DNA of 36,590 bases from Myxococcales bacterium. GTDB taxonomy: Bacteria; Myxococcota; Polyangia; HGW-17; SLPX01. The stretch lies in NCBI GenBank assembly GCA_007131745.1, contig SLPX01000238.1, forward strand, positions 1 through 36,590, in the 5' to 3' direction. Of this stretch, positions 1 to 8,563 are shown one piece after another (the stretch's first letter is position 1; each line of letters starts with the position of its first letter). The translations under genes were made by a program, and so were the position numbers. The notes beneath the pieces are model-generated. The model did no database searches. It had not been told where the DNA came from and was given only the letters and a program-made list of their open reading frames with translations.

Positions 1-183
1 CCCGCGCCGAGACCTGCGCCCGCGCCGAGACCTGCGCCCGCGCCCAGACCTGCGCCCGCGCCCAGACCTGCGCCCGCGCCCAGACCTGCGCCCGCACAGA
101 GGCCTGCGCCGAGGCCTGCGCCCGCGCCGAGACCTGCGCCCGCACAGAGGCCCGCGCCCGCACAGAGACCCGCGCCCGCGCAG
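1..183 (+). repeat. 18-bp tandem repeat encoding Pro/Ala/Arg-rich tract
   Basis: About ten copies of an 18-bp unit (first full copy at 13-30) run from the window edge to about 183, with one shortened 12-bp copy at 103-114. Read in the frame of the gene that follows, the unit is PAPAPR, later drifting to PAPAQR, with no stop codon. The repeat is therefore a low-complexity coding tract of the FHA protein, not an intergenic array. It probably started before the window. Confidence 0.9.
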
Positions 184-2328
184 CAAAACGCACAAGGGAT
201 GCGGCAACCCACTATTCGGGGAATGCAATCGAATGATCAACAACCGCAAGGATACCCCGATCCCGGACATCAACAGCGTGTTCCGCAAAGACCCTCCCAA
301 AATGTTGTTGAATCCCAGGCCATGCAAATACCCGCTGCCAAACTGGACGTAATCTCTGGTAATGATGAAGGCCGGGTTTATGAACTGACGGCAAAACAAG
401 CCATGATAGGACGGGGCGCGCAATGTGATTTTGTACTGGCCGATCTCGCGGTAAGCAGGCAACACATGGCCGTGGTTTTAGAAAACAACCGGTTCAGGCT
501 GGTTGATCAGGGCAGCGGAAACGGCACCAAGGTGAACGGTGTCCGGATCACAACACATGAACTTGCCGACGGCGACATAATCGACATGGGAAAGACCAAA
601 ATGAAATTCGTCTGCCCTGAAGCCGCCGGCTTGATGTATCCAATGGAAGATTCAGCGCCGACTCCTGCGAGACAAACAGCGGCTCCACCTGCACCTGCGC
701 ATCAAGTCGCAAAAGAAATGCCGTACAACGCTGCGAATGTTCCAGGGGTTCCGGATAACATGGTTCCCAGCGGATCACTGGAAGGAATGGCACCGACCAT
801 GCAGGTTGATCCGGGACCGGCATCCATGTATCCCTACCCGGAGGTCAGTCCACCAACCGGTTCGGTCATGCCGCGCAAACAGAAGAAAGGTGGTTTTTTC
901 GGATTGCTCGGTCGTCTGACCGACACTACACCGAAAAAAATCATTATTCTGACATCCATCGGCCTGCTGACTGCCTTGATGGTTATGGCCATGATCGGCA
1001 AACTGAAAACCCCCCAACGAAAAGAACCCAAGGTAGTCCAAACTCAGGGTCCTACCCTTGAAGAATTGTACGAAAAAGGCAAAGACCTTGTAAAAGAGAA
1101 CCGCTGGGATGAAGCCGAAAAACTGTATGTAGAACTTGCCGACATTGAACCTGACAACGCTTTTATCAAAAGTAGGCTAAAAGAAATCCGGCTGAATCAA
1201 AAAGCAAGAGATGATTACGAAAGAGCCAAAAAAGCCCTGGACGCGGAAAATTTTGAAACCGCAAAAGTTCTGGCGGAACTCGTTCCAAATGAAGCTCAAG
1301 CTTATTTTGTCAAATCACGGAAAATTTTGAGAACAATTGCCGAAAAACGTGCCGACGACCTTCTGAGTGAAGCCGAAGAACTCAAAGATGATCGAAAAAC
1401 CAGGGACCAGGCGATAGAAAAGGTCAAAGAAGCCTTGGAAGAGGCCCCCGAATACCGTCCTGCCCTTGTCATGCGCCATGCATTGGGGTTCGGTCCTGAG
1501 CCACCTCCACTCGAAGAAGACAAACCGGCCGAAGAAACAACAGAGGAAATAACAGAAGAAACAACAGAAGAAATCGCGGAGGATACAAAGGTAGCCGGTG
1601 AAGAAGAAGTGGAAGTCGCGGAAAAGGTGACTGCCGTTCAACGCCGTCCTTCGACTAAATCTTCCCCCACAACAACCACGAAGCCTGCGACACGCAGCCC
1701 CGGGCCAAGCCGTGGATTCGTTGCGGGATCAGAGAAGAAGTTCATGGCTTTTTACAGGGCGCGCAATTGGAGCGCAGCCGCGGCAGAACTCAATCGCATG
1801 GCGGAAAGCGGAGACGGCCGAAGGGCGAAAGCCTTGCAAAACAGAGCTGAACAAACACGGCGAGTCGGCGCTCTCATAGCCAAGGGCGATTCCACCAGAA
1901 TGAGCAACCCCGCTGCCGCAATGAATGCATACAGAACAGCATTAAAACTGGATCAATCAGTGTCAAAAGGAGTACATGCCTCGTATATCAAGGGACAACT
2001 GGCGAAAACATCCCAGGCTGCAGCGGGAAGCTCATTTTCGAGAGGACAATACGCTCAGGCATACACAGCAGCCAGAACCGCCCAACAATATGGCGGAGAC
2101 TCCGCAGTGGTTCGCCGCATAATGGACCAGCTTGAAGGCAAAGCCAAAGAGACTTTCAACAAGGGCTACGTGATAAGGGACTCCAATCTTAACGGGGCAA
2201 GAAATTACTGGCGCCAAGTTTTAAGAATGGTTCCCCCATCCAGTTCCTGGCATAAAAAAGCAACCTGGTTCATAGCAAATTACGGCAAACCCAAAAGCCG
2301 GGCCACATCCGCTGAAGACGAACTTTGA
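1..2328 (+). CDS. FHA-TM-TPR protein, 5' end outside window
   Basis: The frame is open from base 1, so the ATG at 199 is probably internal and the N-terminus is missing. Numbering from that ATG: a Pro/Ala repeat precedes it; an FHA phosphothreonine-binding domain spans about 47-140 with GR at 71-72, SRQH at 86-89 and GNGTKVNG at 107-114, so the phosphopeptide-binding residues look intact; one membrane helix lies at about 246-268; TPR-like helical repeats start at about 290 and, after an acidic Thr/Glu-rich linker near 445-475, resume to the C-terminus. The FHA domain should be cytoplasmic and the TPR part probably periplasmic. The layout resembles the FHA-TM-TPR protein at 23983-26175. It probably recognises a threonine-phosphorylated partner. 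Its role in secretion is inference. A hairpin terminator candidate follows the stop. Confidence 0.85.
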   Translation, partial: PAPRPAPAPRPAPAPRPAPAPRPAPAPRPAPAQRPAPRPAPAPRPAPAQRPAPAQRPAPAQQNAQGMRQPTIRGMQSNDQQPQGYPDPGHQQRVPQRPSQNVVESQAMQIPAAKLDVISGNDEGRVYELTAKQAMIGRGAQCDFVLADLAVSRQHMAVVLENNRFRLVDQGSGNGTKVNGVRITTHELADGDIIDMGKTKMKFVCPEAAGLMYPMEDSAPTPARQTAAPPAPAHQVAKEMPYNAANVPGVPDNMVPSGSLEGMAPTMQVDPGPASMYPYPEVSPPTGSVMPRKQKKGGFFGLLGRLTDTTPKKIIILTSIGLLTALMVMAMIGKLKTPQRKEPKVVQTQGPTLEELYEKGKDLVKENRWDEAEKLYVELADIEPDNAFIKSRLKEIRLNQKARDDYERAKKALDAENFETAKVLAELVPNEAQAYFVKSRKILRTIAEKRADDLLSEAEELKDDRKTRDQAIEKVKEALEEAPEYRPALVMRHALGFGPEPPPLEEDKPAEETTEEITEETTEEIAEDTKVAGEEEVEVAEKVTAVQRRPSTKSSPTTTTKPATRSPGPSRGFVAGSEKKFMAFYRARNWSAAAAELNRMAESGDGRRAKALQNRAEQTRRVGALIAKGDSTRMSNPAAAMNAYRTALKLDQSVSKGVHASYIKGQLAKTSQAAAGSSFSRGQYAQAYTAARTAQQYGGDSAVVRRIMDQLEGKAKETFNKGYVIRDSNLNGARNYWRQVLRMVPPSSSWHKKATWFIANYGKPKSRATSAEDEL

Positions 2329-2355
2329 GTTTTTTTCCGAACCACGCCAACTCAT

Positions 2356-2381
2356 GAAAGAGAGGGTTCCTTTCTTTTTTC
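2356..2381 (+). terminator. Candidate intrinsic terminator after FHA-TPR gene
   Basis: AAAGAGAGG (2357-2365), a three-base loop GTT, and CCTTTCTTT (2369-2377) form a 9-bp stem with one G-U pair, followed directly by TTT. It lies 28 bases after the stop of the FHA-TPR gene. The stem is A/G-rich and therefore weak. Confidence 0.45.
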
Positions 2382-2391
2382 TGAAAACCGG

Positions 2392-2413
2392 ATAGACTTA
2401 GAATAGACTCAGA
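2392..2413 (+). repeat. 11-bp direct repeat upstream of lipoprotein gene
   Basis: ATAGACTTAGA at 2392-2402 is followed without a gap by ATAGACTCAGA at 2403-2413, with one mismatch and a spacing of one helical turn. It sits about 60 bp before the lipoprotein start. It could be an operator, but there is no independent support. Confidence 0.25.
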
Positions 2414-2470
2414 ATTAACTTCTGAAAGCGTACACGAATCCATCATGGTTCGCAGGGCTCGAGGAGAATG

Positions 2471-3394
2471 ATGTCCATCAGGGACCAAAACATTATGACA
2501 AAATTTTTCATATGTGGCTTTTTACTCATGATGTCAATGGGTTGCACGAAAACAAAAAACGTGCATTCACCGGAGGGCGCGCTACGGAAATCAGGTGCAC
2601 CATCTCTTGCAGGCATTTGGGATTGGCGCCTTGAAATGATTACCGAAAACGAAGATTTCAGGGTCGAAAGAGAAACTTGGATCCTAAGAAAGGCAGGCGA
2701 CAACAAGGTAACCGGCTCCTATTGGAGAAAAGTTACGGTGATTTCGAGAGACGGCAAGCCTTTTGAATGCAACAACGAACGGAGATATGATCTTGAAGCC
2801 GAATTTAAGGTGGAAGGAATTCTGAGGAACGGAATAGTTTCGTTTCGCGAAAAAGCCGTTCGGATTAAACCCGGCCCATGCGAACAAGGGCAGAGAAACC
2901 TTGATAAATACCAGGGTCGCCTTGCAAAAAATCAATTGGTCCTTAATTGGGGGAGCACAAAACAATCACTGGAGAGACGCGACTTGACAGGTGTATGGGT
3001 GCAAGAAATCCGCACCACTCTTCCCGACGGTGATCCTGTTATTTCGGTTGAAACCTGGCACATTCACCAAGCCGGTGAAAAAATTCGGGGAGTGCGGCTT
3101 GCTCGCGATGCAAGATCTTCTAGCGATGAAAAGCCATATCAATGCAACGGCCGCCTGAACATGGGCAGATACATAAAATGGGGTTTCGAGGGAGTGTTGG
3201 ACGTGGACACGGCACAAGTGCGGTTCAGTTCTGCAAATCCCAGGAAAAGCCCATGCGAAAACAGGTCGTTTGACGAAACAGAAACCGTCTTCAAGCTGGG
3301 AAACGAAAAAAACACCCTTGATCTGGAAGTAAACGGCTCGACAATCCGGCTCGTCCGGCAAGAAGGGCTGACGCCTTTGAAAAAACGCTTTTGA
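2471..3394 (+). CDS. Lipoprotein with internally duplicated domain, unknown function
   Basis: Short basic start, hydrophobic stretch (FFICGFLLMMSMG) and Cys form a type II signal peptide with lipobox MSMGC, so this should be a membrane-anchored lipoprotein. GAGGAG at 2461-2466 serves adjacent ATGs at 2468 and 2471. I chose 2471 for its better spacing; 2495 would also leave a signal peptide. The mature part is two copies of one roughly 125-residue domain. Each begins LAGIWDW or LTGVWVQ, then has ETWILRKAG or ETWHIHQAG, then a Lys-Pro-aromatic-x-Cys motif and, about 50 residues later, GPCE or SPCEN. The two Cys per copy could form a disulfide. I recognise no named family. A terminator candidate upstream suggests its own transcription unit, and the deaminase gene follows after 17 bp. 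Confidence 0.8.
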   Translation: MSIRDQNIMTKFFICGFLLMMSMGCTKTKNVHSPEGALRKSGAPSLAGIWDWRLEMITENEDFRVERETWILRKAGDNKVTGSYWRKVTVISRDGKPFECNNERRYDLEAEFKVEGILRNGIVSFREKAVRIKPGPCEQGQRNLDKYQGRLAKNQLVLNWGSTKQSLERRDLTGVWVQEIRTTLPDGDPVISVETWHIHQAGEKIRGVRLARDARSSSDEKPYQCNGRLNMGRYIKWGFEGVLDVDTAQVRFSSANPRKSPCENRSFDETETVFKLGNEKNTLDLEVNGSTIRLVRQEGLTPLKKRF

Positions 3395-3411
3395 TTCAAA
3401 AGAGGTGACTC

Positions 3412-4632
3412 TTGGTACCCGATGAGTTCTTACAAGAAGTTCCTAAAACCGATCTCCACCTGCACCTGGACGGTTCAATCAGGATATCCACGCTGGTGGA
3501 ACTGGCCGGCCAATACGGAGTTGAACTGCCGGCCGACACTGAGGCCGGCTTGCGGGAATCGCTATTTAAGGAGAGCTATGAGGGTTTGCCGGATTATTTG
3601 AAAGGTTTTTCGTATTGCACAGCGGTTTTGCAAAGCGAAGTCTCCTTGATGCGGGTTGCTTACGAACTTGCGATCGACGCCCAAAACGAGGGTGTAAGGT
3701 ACATTGAAGTCCGTTTTGCACCTCAGCTTCACGTTCATCATCACCTCAGCCTTGCTAACGTTTTGCGCGCAGTCAACAGGGGACTTGCAAAAGCCAGGGA
3801 TGAGTTCAACTCCAAGGACTCCGTGTCCGAGGGAAGAGAACCTCCCTTTGCGTATGGAATAATCGTATGCGCGTTGAGAATGTTCGGCAAAAATGCCTCT
3901 GAATATTACAACCAAATTTTGAGAGTGCACAAACACGCGGACCCTAGATGGGTATACGGCATGGCTTCAATGGAGCTTTCGAGAGCCGCCGTATTTATCC
4001 GGAACAAATACAAGATGCCGATCGTGGGAATAGATTTAGCTGGTCAGGAAGAAGGGTATCCCGCTGTTGATCACCAGGCTGCTTTTGCTTATGCGCACAA
4101 ACACTTTCTAAAAAAGACAGTCCACGCCGGGGAGGCTTATGGTCCTGAAAGCATCTTTCAGGCCATCACCGATCTATATGCGGATCGAATCGGTCACGGC
4201 ACCCACCTTTTCGATGCCGATATGATAAAGTCTCCCGACATAACCGACCACCAAGCCTACGTTGAAGATCTTGCCCAATTCATAGCAGATAGACGCATAA
4301 CACTGGAAATCTGTCTTACATCAAATCTTCAGACCCATCCGGAGCTTGAAGATCTTTCAAAGCACAAATACCGCGACATGGCGGATGCCAGATTGTCCAC
4401 CACCTTTTGCACTGATAACCGCACGATTTCCAGGACAACGGTGACCGGGGAACTTAAAAAAGCAATCAAACATCTGGGTGTAACCCGCAAGGAACTCAGA
4501 AACAGCATTATCTACGGGTTCAAAAGAAGCTTCTATCCGGATTCATATCTGCGAAAACGAGAATACGTCCGTAGAATAATTGATTATTACGTGGAAGTGG
4601 AACGGAGATACGGCCAAGACAAGCTGGAATAA
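3412..4632 (+). CDS. add: Adenosine deaminase-family amidohydrolase
   Basis: Cytoplasmic zinc hydrolase of the adenosine/AMP deaminase family, expected to convert adenosine or deoxyadenosine to inosine or deoxyinosine plus ammonia in purine salvage. Visible motifs: HLHLDG near residues 16-21 (metal ligands H16, H18), HAGE at 238-241 (metal His and catalytic Glu), RIGHG with H262, and CTDNR with D335. The position after the catalytic Asp is Asn rather than the second Asp of TDDP-type enzymes; TDN variants occur in part of the family. At 406 residues it is somewhat longer than the usual 330-370. The start is TTG, chosen because AGAGGTG at 3401-3407 sits just upstream and no in-frame ATG does better. 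Substrate preference cannot be settled from sequence. Confidence 0.88.
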   Translation: MVPDEFLQEVPKTDLHLHLDGSIRISTLVELAGQYGVELPADTEAGLRESLFKESYEGLPDYLKGFSYCTAVLQSEVSLMRVAYELAIDAQNEGVRYIEVRFAPQLHVHHHLSLANVLRAVNRGLAKARDEFNSKDSVSEGREPPFAYGIIVCALRMFGKNASEYYNQILRVHKHADPRWVYGMASMELSRAAVFIRNKYKMPIVGIDLAGQEEGYPAVDHQAAFAYAHKHFLKKTVHAGEAYGPESIFQAITDLYADRIGHGTHLFDADMIKSPDITDHQAYVEDLAQFIADRRITLEICLTSNLQTHPELEDLSKHKYRDMADARLSTTFCTDNRTISRTTVTGELKKAIKHLGVTRKELRNSIIYGFKRSFYPDSYLRKREYVRRIIDYYVEVERRYGQDKLE

Positions 4633-4688
4633 TCCGACATCCAAGGACTCAAAAAGAACCTACCCATTCGTACGATGATCCATCCCGC

Positions 4689-6620
4689 TCACCCATCACT
4701 GTCGGACTCCGGCAAGATCTTTTGCCGAGACCGATATTTTACGGACTCGAGAACCCTTCTTATCGAATCATAATGATCGTCCCTCACTCTGTCGAATCCG
4801 GTTATCCTGTGAAGTCTTCCCAAGTATTTCATGTTCAAATCACGCACAGGATCAAAAGTCAAAAGGGCGCGTTCCAGTTGTTTTACCGTGGACTGGTCTA
4901 GCTTCGGGCTAACACAATACGCGTCTCCGGGAATCAGATCGGTTACAGCCGGAAGTATTCTCACTGCTCCCGCCCCTTTGACCACTGCGTCTAAATAGGC
5001 TATCGAAGCCACCGCTGCAGCAGCGCACTTGCCCGACAACACGTAATCAATGGATTTTCTGTGAGACTGGGTAAAAATCATGGACGAAAAATCCTTGTCA
5101 GGATCTAATCCCTCTCTGATCATCAGATCTTTTGGAAAAAGATAACCCGAACCGGAAGTTTTTGAAACAAAGCAAATCGTTTCACCGCGCAGGTCATGAA
5201 TAGACCTTACCGGACTCGTATCGCTCACCACTATGTAACCTTCATAAGTAGTCGATCCAAACGCCAAATGTGTAACCAGGAGACTGATGTCCGGATACTC
5301 CTTCTTGGTCAACACGTAGAGAAGCGGAGAAAAAACCCCTAAATCCAAACTCCCGTCCTCAAGACGCTTACCCGCTTCAAAATGGTCAAGGGAGGTCAAA
5401 TGAATCGGCCTCTTCAAACGCTTTTCCAAATAGCCCGAGAGTTTCTGCATTTGCTCTTTGAAATCCGGGAGTTTTGAATAGTATGCTATTCCGAATTTCA
5501 AAGGAGGCCGGTCGCCAAAAACCGCGGTTTTTTCAACTTCCTCTTTTTCTTCATCCCGTTCCGTCTTTTCAGCACGTCGGCTGCCGGGCGTACTCCCAGG
5601 AAAAAAGCTTTGTAACAAGAAGGTCAAAGCGGATCCAAGCAGAACCCCGGCGAAAAGAGCTCCAATGACGACACCCATGCTCCTGCGGGACGTTGCTGCT
5701 ATAGGTGCCGGTTCCGATTTATCCGGAAAATATTCCTCGTAGTGCGCCTGCTTCCTGTCTACAACCGTAGGTTGGGTATCAGGCAGTTCATCAGGTCTGG
5801 AAAAAGCGGCTTGCGGCAGGGATTCAAAAGAAACGCTCGCTTCTCCTTCGGATGCAGGGGAAAGTCCGGTGTCTTCAAGATCTTCAAGCATTTGGTCGGG
5901 GGATTCATACCCCCGATGCAATGCTTTAACACAAATGTCCGCCAGTGCCGGCAGTTCCGGAAAAAATTCTTCTTCAACATCGGCCAGCGCATCTAAAAGC
6001 TTCAAGGCTCCTTCCTTGTCATCCGGACACGCATCAGGATGAGCCCCGGTAAGCCCCCTCCAAAGAATCACTCCGGCAAAGCCGATGTCTTGCCCTATCC
6101 CCGCCTCGTGGTCGGATGGTGCGGCTCTCGGGGCCAGTATTTTTGCGAATCTTCTCCTCCCCGCCCATTGCATCAAATAAACATCCTCTTCCGCCGGCGA
6201 CAAGGGAATGACTGCCTTGGAATGAGCAGCTGAAACTGCAACCAAGACATCCATGGAAATTCTAACCGCCTGGGATGCCTCAAAAGGCGTTCCTTCGGAA
6301 ACCTTGTCGATGAACTTTTCGCCAAAGTTGCTTTCCATCACGATTACCAAAGGTTCTTTTTCATCCTGCGGCAATTCCATGTCCAGAACCTGCACCAGAT
6401 GATCGCACCTACTGGTCACCAGAGAGCGAACCTTTTCTGCAATCTCCTTTATCTTTTCGGCGTCTTCAGGAGTTTTGTTTTCTATCAGGCGCAACACCAC
6501 TTTTCGGCCGGTGAATTCATTTTCCGCCTCGTAAAACACCCCGTAAAGATCCATGTCCAGCAACTCAAGGACACGATATTTTCCGCAAATGAGTTCTTTC
6601 GTGAGGTCGTCCCTCTTCAT
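4689..6620 (-). CDS. Pseudokinase-TM-PhnD-like binding protein fusion
   Basis: Residues about 8-250 have the outline of a Ser/Thr kinase domain but lack its catalytic residues: the VAIK lysine is R44 (VVLRL), the HRD triad is P139-L140-S141, the metal-binding Asn is D146, and DFG is A163-P164-R165. One membrane helix spans 315-338, followed by a charged linker. Residues about 372-600 match the PhnD/SsuA/TauA type of periplasmic binding protein (GIAYY near 377; a dual-lobe pattern with GSGY). In the ABC-transporter family such domains bind phosphonates or similar oxyanions. Topology predicts binding domain outside and pseudokinase inside, i.e. a receptor rather than an enzyme. ATG start with AGGAAAG eight bases upstream. 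It is transcribed divergently from the lipoprotein at 6779 and convergently with the deaminase gene. Confidence 0.85.
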   Translation of the reverse strand: MKRDDLTKELICGKYRVLELLDMDLYGVFYEAENEFTGRKVVLRLIENKTPEDAEKIKEIAEKVRSLVTSRCDHLVQVLDMELPQDEKEPLVIVMESNFGEKFIDKVSEGTPFEASQAVRISMDVLVAVSAAHSKAVIPLSPAEEDVYLMQWAGRRRFAKILAPRAAPSDHEAGIGQDIGFAGVILWRGLTGAHPDACPDDKEGALKLLDALADVEEEFFPELPALADICVKALHRGYESPDQMLEDLEDTGLSPASEGEASVSFESLPQAAFSRPDELPDTQPTVVDRKQAHYEEYFPDKSEPAPIAATSRRSMGVVIGALFAGVLLGSALTFLLQSFFPGSTPGSRRAEKTERDEEKEEVEKTAVFGDRPPLKFGIAYYSKLPDFKEQMQKLSGYLEKRLKRPIHLTSLDHFEAGKRLEDGSLDLGVFSPLLYVLTKKEYPDISLLVTHLAFGSTTYEGYIVVSDTSPVRSIHDLRGETICFVSKTSGSGYLFPKDLMIREGLDPDKDFSSMIFTQSHRKSIDYVLSGKCAAAAVASIAYLDAVVKGAGAVRILPAVTDLIPGDAYCVSPKLDQSTVKQLERALLTFDPVRDLNMKYLGRLHRITGFDRVRDDHYDSIRRVLESVKYRSRQKILPESDSDG

Positions 6621-6778
6621 GCCTCATCTTTCCTGGAAAAGAGGTTTCCGTGATTTGTTATCTTCCCTGAAAACGGCTTAGGGTTCAAGCGCTCTTTTTT
6701 TGTCTCGCCGTCTTGACGAACGGTTTTTTGCGTGTTGGGATTCTTCCTTCTGGAAAAAGCCGTAGTTTTGATGATTCA

Positions 6779-8563
6779 ATGTTACCAATCATGAACCGAA
6801 CAGACGAAATATCACGTTTTTTGTGCATTTCAGCGATGATCCTCTTTGCGGCTCCCTTTTCCCCCGGCTGCAGAAGAGACAACCCGCAAAAAAACTTGTC
6901 CAGGCTGGAAAGGAGCCTGAACACCTATGACTTTGACGGTTCAACACCGCAAGATTTGGAAAAAATCTGCGCCCTTGTAAAGGATTTGGGAGAACACAAA
7001 GCGGCCAGGGCACAATGGATTTGCGCACGAACAGCGCTTAACTGGTATCTTTGGACCGCTTTTGTCCAGGATGAAACCATGTTTTGCAAACTTGCCGCCC
7101 AACTTGGATCGAGTTGTTCTGATGTGCAGGACCTGTCCGCAGTTGGGCTGGAGATCTTGCATGTCATTGAATCCAGATTGGAAAAGGTAAGACATTTGGA
7201 TCCGGGGGGCCGTTACGATTGGCCGGCCAGGCAGGCAATTCAACTTATAAGACTGCAGCGGGACAAGTCCGCCCAATGGGGAGTTCCATTCCTGAAAAAA
7301 ATTCGCGAGCTGTCCGAAAAAGGACAGCCTGTCGAAACAGAAGCCAGGTTGATCGTGGCCGGCGCAGCCATTCACATGGCCGACATTCTGGCGGAAACGC
7401 CATGGTCTCGGCGATCCGAGCTTCTGACAAAAACTCTAGGGTTCGAATGTCCGGATGTTTCAGCCGAAGATTCGTCTCCGGCTTCCGAACAGTGTATCCC
7501 GGCCTGTAAAGAAATGAGAAAACGCTTGATTCAAGCCCCACCGGAGCTGAGGCAACGACTGATTGCCGCTCATTGCCCACTTGAGCATCTTGGATTCAGC
7601 CGCCGCGAGCAAACTCTGTATTTGTCATCAAGCGGAATGAGAATCGCCAGAAATATCAGATTTATCAACGAGAACTTCAAGCGCCTCCTTCAAATAGACG
7701 ACCATCCGCTTTCTGCTCTGCTGAAGGGCGAAATCAAACAGTCCATCGAAAAATGGGAGCGTATAGGGTTTCCCATACCATACCCCGAATTATCGCCCGG
7801 GGAAACAGGACACATCAACCTGCCCTATTCCGCGATCGCCGTTGAAAACATATTGACTCCATTGTGCATAGTCGCTGATGAAAGACGGGTTTTTGTCGGT
7901 GTCTTGCCGTTGCTGACCGTGGAAAAGGGTGAAACCGTGGTATTGGGAGATCGTGAAGGCTATCGCTTTCCAGGGCGTTTGGTTCCGGAACCTCTCGGCG
8001 TTTATTTACCTTCCGCGGTAAAAAGCGCTCGTGGATCGTGGGTCGATTTATCTGAAAGCACCGAGTGGAAACCCATAGGACTATATCTCGACGGCGATGT
8101 CAAAGGTTCCCGATTAAACCAAATATTGGCAAGCCTTGCCAAAATGGGACTGGAGGAAATCCGCCTGTTTTTTCGACATGATCGCAAAGGGATCGGTGGA
8201 CTTACGCTGCAAATCAGAACAGTGGATCCAAAAACTTTCCGAAGAAACAAAAAACTCTCAAAGGAGGTCGCTCTTTTTCTGGACTCCGACGAGATGTACC
8301 TGACTGCAGGGGATGGGTTTCTTTTTGAAACCCCTTTCATCTCGCAAATGGGGGACCTGGCTGGCTTACGGGAACAACTTGAAAAAAACCGCAGAAAGAA
8401 AAGAGAAATGGACACGGTGGAGATTTTTTTGACGGGTGATGTGCGCTTTTTGGACCTGTCCAGGATACTGGTTTCAACAATGAGAAACAGTTCCGGAAGA
8501 AGCCTCTACTCCAAGGTGTCATTCGTAGTTCCCGGCCTGGAGAAGGATTCTCCGGATTCTTGA
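6779..8563 (+). CDS. Lipoprotein with ExbD/TolR-like periplasmic segments
   Basis: The frame is open from a TTG at 6713, but ATGs at 6779 and 6791 leave a proper lipoprotein signal (FLCISAMILFAAPFSPGC) and are preferred. No strong ribosome site decides between them. The N-terminal 300 residues after the signal are Cys-containing and helical, with no family I recognise. The C-terminal half shows segments resembling the periplasmic domain of ExbD/TolR: INLPYSAIAV about 22 residues before a VFVG strand, then GLYLDGDVKGSRLNQILASL and, near the end, VEIFLTGDVRFLDLSRIL. It lacks the N-terminal membrane helix with Asp that true ExbD/TolR proteins use for proton coupling. The 3' end overlaps the convergent DUF2723 gene by 58 bp. 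A function linked to envelope energy transduction is speculative. Confidence 0.7.
   Translation: MLPIMNRTDEISRFLCISAMILFAAPFSPGCRRDNPQKNLSRLERSLNTYDFDGSTPQDLEKICALVKDLGEHKAARAQWICARTALNWYLWTAFVQDETMFCKLAAQLGSSCSDVQDLSAVGLEILHVIESRLEKVRHLDPGGRYDWPARQAIQLIRLQRDKSAQWGVPFLKKIRELSEKGQPVETEARLIVAGAAIHMADILAETPWSRRSELLTKTLGFECPDVSAEDSSPASEQCIPACKEMRKRLIQAPPELRQRLIAAHCPLEHLGFSRREQTLYLSSSGMRIARNIRFINENFKRLLQIDDHPLSALLKGEIKQSIEKWERIGFPIPYPELSPGETGHINLPYSAIAVENILTPLCIVADERRVFVGVLPLLTVEKGETVVLGDREGYRFPGRLVPEPLGVYLPSAVKSARGSWVDLSESTEWKPIGLYLDGDVKGSRLNQILASLAKMGLEEIRLFFRHDRKGIGGLTLQIRTVDPKTFRRNKKLSKEVALFLDSDEMYLTAGDGFLFETPFISQMGDLAGLREQLEKNRRKKREMDTVEIFLTGDVRFLDLSRILVSTMRNSSGRSLYSKVSFVVPGLEKDSPDS

Noticed and set aside
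787..802. TGGCAC-N5-ATGCA as a sigma-54 promoter
   Set aside because: It lies inside the FHA-TPR coding region, the -12 element lacks the usual TTGC, and no gene starts nearby on that strand.
4633..4706. TCCGACA and TGTCGGA as a stem at the deaminase/pseudokinase junction
   Set aside because: The arms are about 60 bp apart and one lies inside the pseudokinase gene, so a functional hairpin is unlikely.
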